A stretch of 50,981 nucleotides of DNA. Origin: Pseudomonas sp. TH10. GTDB taxonomy: Bacteria > Pseudomonadota > Gammaproteobacteria > Pseudomonadales > Pseudomonadaceae. The stretch covers positions 1 through 50,981 of the forward strand of contig NZ_JAEKEG010000103.1 of assembly GCF_016651255.1 (NCBI RefSeq), in the 5' to 3' direction. Below are positions 49,428 to 50,981 of this stretch, one piece after another. Numbering within the stretch: the first letter of the stretch is position 1; each line of letters starts with the position of its first letter. The notes below the pieces were generated by a model, which was given only the letters and a program-made list of their open reading frames with translations, did not search any database and was not told the origin of the DNA. A program made the translations under genes and the position numbers.

Positions 49428-49458
49428 GAAAAACAGCCCCTGGGTCCAGGGGCTCTTC
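49428..49458 (-). terminator. Intrinsic terminator of mltD
   Basis: On the minus strand AGCCCCTGG-ac-CCAGGGGCT followed by GTTTTTCC, directly after the mltD stop. Confidence 0.85.
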
Positions 49459-49460
49459 TG

Positions 49461-50705
49461 TCAGTGCGGCTGATAAACCGTGAGCATCTGCCCCGGCTTC
49501 AATGCCTTGCCCGCACCCGGATTCCAGCGCTTGAGATGCTGCATCTCAACGTTGAATCGCTTGGCTACGACGTACAGCGTGTCGCCGCGCTTGACCTTGT
49601 ACTGGGTCTGCTGCGCGCTGTCGGCTTTGCCTTTGGTCTTGCTGTTGGCCGCCACCACGGTGTTGACCCGACCATTGCTGCGGGCCGGGCTGCGCTTGCT
49701 GGTGTCCTGCATGACCAGGGTCTGGCCAACCTTGAGGTTCTTGCCGCTGAGCTTGTTCCAGCGTTGCAGGTCTTTCACTTCGACCTTGTTGGCCTTGGCG
49801 ATAGAGCCAAGGTTGTCGCCGCGCTTCACGCGATACGCGCGCTTGAGCTTGGCCACTTCGGATGGATCGGCACCCTCGAACACTGGTTTCAGCGAACGTG
49901 TGCTGATCAGCTCTTCAGGGCGCATGGTCTGCAAACTGGCAGTCAGCAACTGCGCCTTCGACGTGGGTACCAGCAAATGCTGCGGGCCGTCGATGGTGGT
50001 GCGCTGCTTGAAGGCCGGGTTGAGCTGGAACAGTTCGTCTTCGTCGATATTGGCAACCGCAGCGACCTTGGACAGATCCATGCGCTGGTTGATTTCGACG
50101 ACCTGGAAGTACGGCTCGTTGGCGATCGGGTTGAGGTTCACCCCGTATGCCTCTGGCGCCAGTACCACTTGCGACAGCGCCAGCAGTTTCGGCACGTACG
50201 CTTGAGTTTCCGCCGGCAGCGGCAGGTTCCAGTAGTCGGTAGGCAAGCCCAGTTTTTCATTGCGCTCGATCGCCCGGCTGACCGTACCTTCGCCGGCGTT
50301 GTAGGCCGCGAGGGCCAGCAGCCAGTCACCGTTGAACATATCGTGCAGACGGGTCAGGTAATCCATGGCCGCTGTGGTCGACGCAGTGATATCGCGACGG
50401 CCATCGTAGAAGCGGGTCTGACGCAGGTTGAAGTAACGGCCGGTGGACGGAATGAACTGCCACAGCCCCGAGGCATCGGCCCGCGAATAGGCCATCGGGT
50501 TGTAGGCGCTTTCAATCACTGGCAGCAGGGCCAGTTCCAGCGGCATGTTGCGCTCTTCGAGGCGTTCGACGATGTAGTGGATATAGAGACTGCCGCGTTC
50601 GCCGGCATTCTCGAGGAAAGACGGGTTACTGGCGAACCACAGGCGCTGTTGCTCGATGCGCGGGTTCAGGCCGACGCTGTCCTGCAACTGGAAGCCCTGG
50701 CGCAT
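49461..50705 (-). CDS. mltD: Membrane-bound lytic murein transglycosylase D, 5' end unresolved
   Basis: Cuts peptidoglycan glycan strands. The supported part has an SLT domain (LELALLPVIESAYNPMAYSR with the catalytic glutamate; GLWQFIPSTGRYFNL; ALAAYNAGEGTVSRAI) and two clear LysM repeats (YRVKRGDNLGSIAKANKVEV; YKVKRGDTLYVVAKRFNVEM), with a less clear LysM-like stretch before them (VAAVANIDEDELFQLNPAFK). ATG 50705 is internal: the same frame stays open upstream (LWERMRQGFQ) to 50891 without a start codon. An ATG at 50917 in another frame would give about 485 residues if one base were missing, near the family length, but no lipoprotein signal is recognisable there. The start is therefore uncertain. 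Confidence 0.8.
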   Translation of the reverse strand: MRQGFQLQDSVGLNPRIEQQRLWFASNPSFLENAGERGSLYIHYIVERLEERNMPLELALLPVIESAYNPMAYSRADASGLWQFIPSTGRYFNLRQTRFYDGRRDITASTTAAMDYLTRLHDMFNGDWLLALAAYNAGEGTVSRAIERNEKLGLPTDYWNLPLPAETQAYVPKLLALSQVVLAPEAYGVNLNPIANEPYFQVVEINQRMDLSKVAAVANIDEDELFQLNPAFKQRTTIDGPQHLLVPTSKAQLLTASLQTMRPEELISTRSLKPVFEGADPSEVAKLKRAYRVKRGDNLGSIAKANKVEVKDLQRWNKLSGKNLKVGQTLVMQDTSKRSPARSNGRVNTVVAANSKTKGKADSAQQTQYKVKRGDTLYVVAKRFNVEMQHLKRWNPGAGKALKPGQMLTVYQPH

Positions 50706-50981
50706 GCGCTCCCAGAGGCATCCCTGCCGGATTGCGGGTGCAGGCGACCTGTTCCTGTAAGTACAGGACGAGACGGCGGCGGCTGTGTCTGGCCTCCCCT
50801 CGGCGCCCGCCGGCGCTCTCCGTCGACGACACGCCTGAGACAGCCGTGATGAAGCCGTCGGCTGGACTACGATGGTCTTTGGTCGATTGGTTTACCACCC
50901 TGACTCTTACCTGACATAACAACGACGGTAAAACGGTCAGCCAGCCGCTGGGAGCGCCCCGTGTGCACGGCGAAACCCAAT
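50706..50981 (-). other. Upstream part of mltD and window end
   Basis: Contains the unread N-terminal coding part of mltD in one or more shifted frames, and probably its promoter beyond 50920. No other gene is supported. Confidence 0.4.

Overview
The window looks like chromosomal DNA from a fluorescent Pseudomonas (P. fluorescens group). It has high GC coding sequence, two classes of Pseudomonas-type REP palindromes between genes, and Pseudomonas-like gene sets: epsC/dcyD/tcyJLN, paired SfnB enzymes, a TriABC-type efflux system, and an Npp/Yej transporter run together with fabI and mltD. No tRNA, rRNA, CRISPR array or insertion sequence was recognised.

Layout. 1-10825 (mostly + strand): a sulfur supply region with the 5' end of a serine acetyltransferase, D-cysteine desulfhydrase, a cystine ABC transporter (tcyJLN), two SfnB-family flavin-dependent enzymes, an LLM-class FMN monooxygenase and a MetQNI-type importer. 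10826-12942: REP-rich DNA, a structured leader RNA resembling c4 RNA, a small DUF6124/DUF3077-type gene and a methyltransferase. 12943-18159 (-): triABC, an RND pump with two adaptor proteins. 18440-25855 (-): a second MetQ-type binding protein, a SfnR-like sigma-54 activator, an RBBP9-type hydrolase, exbD, exbB, tonB and a TonB-dependent receptor, then a divergent LysR regulator at 26021. A shared AT-rich motif (TATTC-Y-T-rich) lies before six of these sulfur or TonB units, which suggests common control, possibly by a CysB-like regulator.

27000-33073 (-): a small type VI secretion module with hcp, a vgrG that appears to be fused to a Tle1-type (DUF2235) phospholipase domain, and three tandem copies of a DUF3304 lipoprotein gene (presumed immunity). 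The repeat unit carries a scrap of the effector 3' end, and the last copy is cut short beside the LysR gene. 33771-37573: alkA and ada (alkylation repair), a LysE exporter with a convergent AraC regulator, and a small membrane protein. 37757-40977 (+): a molybdenum hydroxylase of the isoquinoline 1-oxidoreductase type with a dihaem cytochrome. 41038-49231 (-): fabI and the nppA1A2BCD peptide transporter. 49461 to the end (-): mltD.

A caution for every reader: about twenty single-base frameshifts interrupt otherwise normal genes across the window. Nearly all can be mended by adding or removing one base in a short homopolymer run, including in conserved genes (triC, exbB, tonB, nppB, nppD, alkA). 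This points to sequencing or assembly error rather than gene decay. Spans below join the pieces of each gene and say where the shift is.
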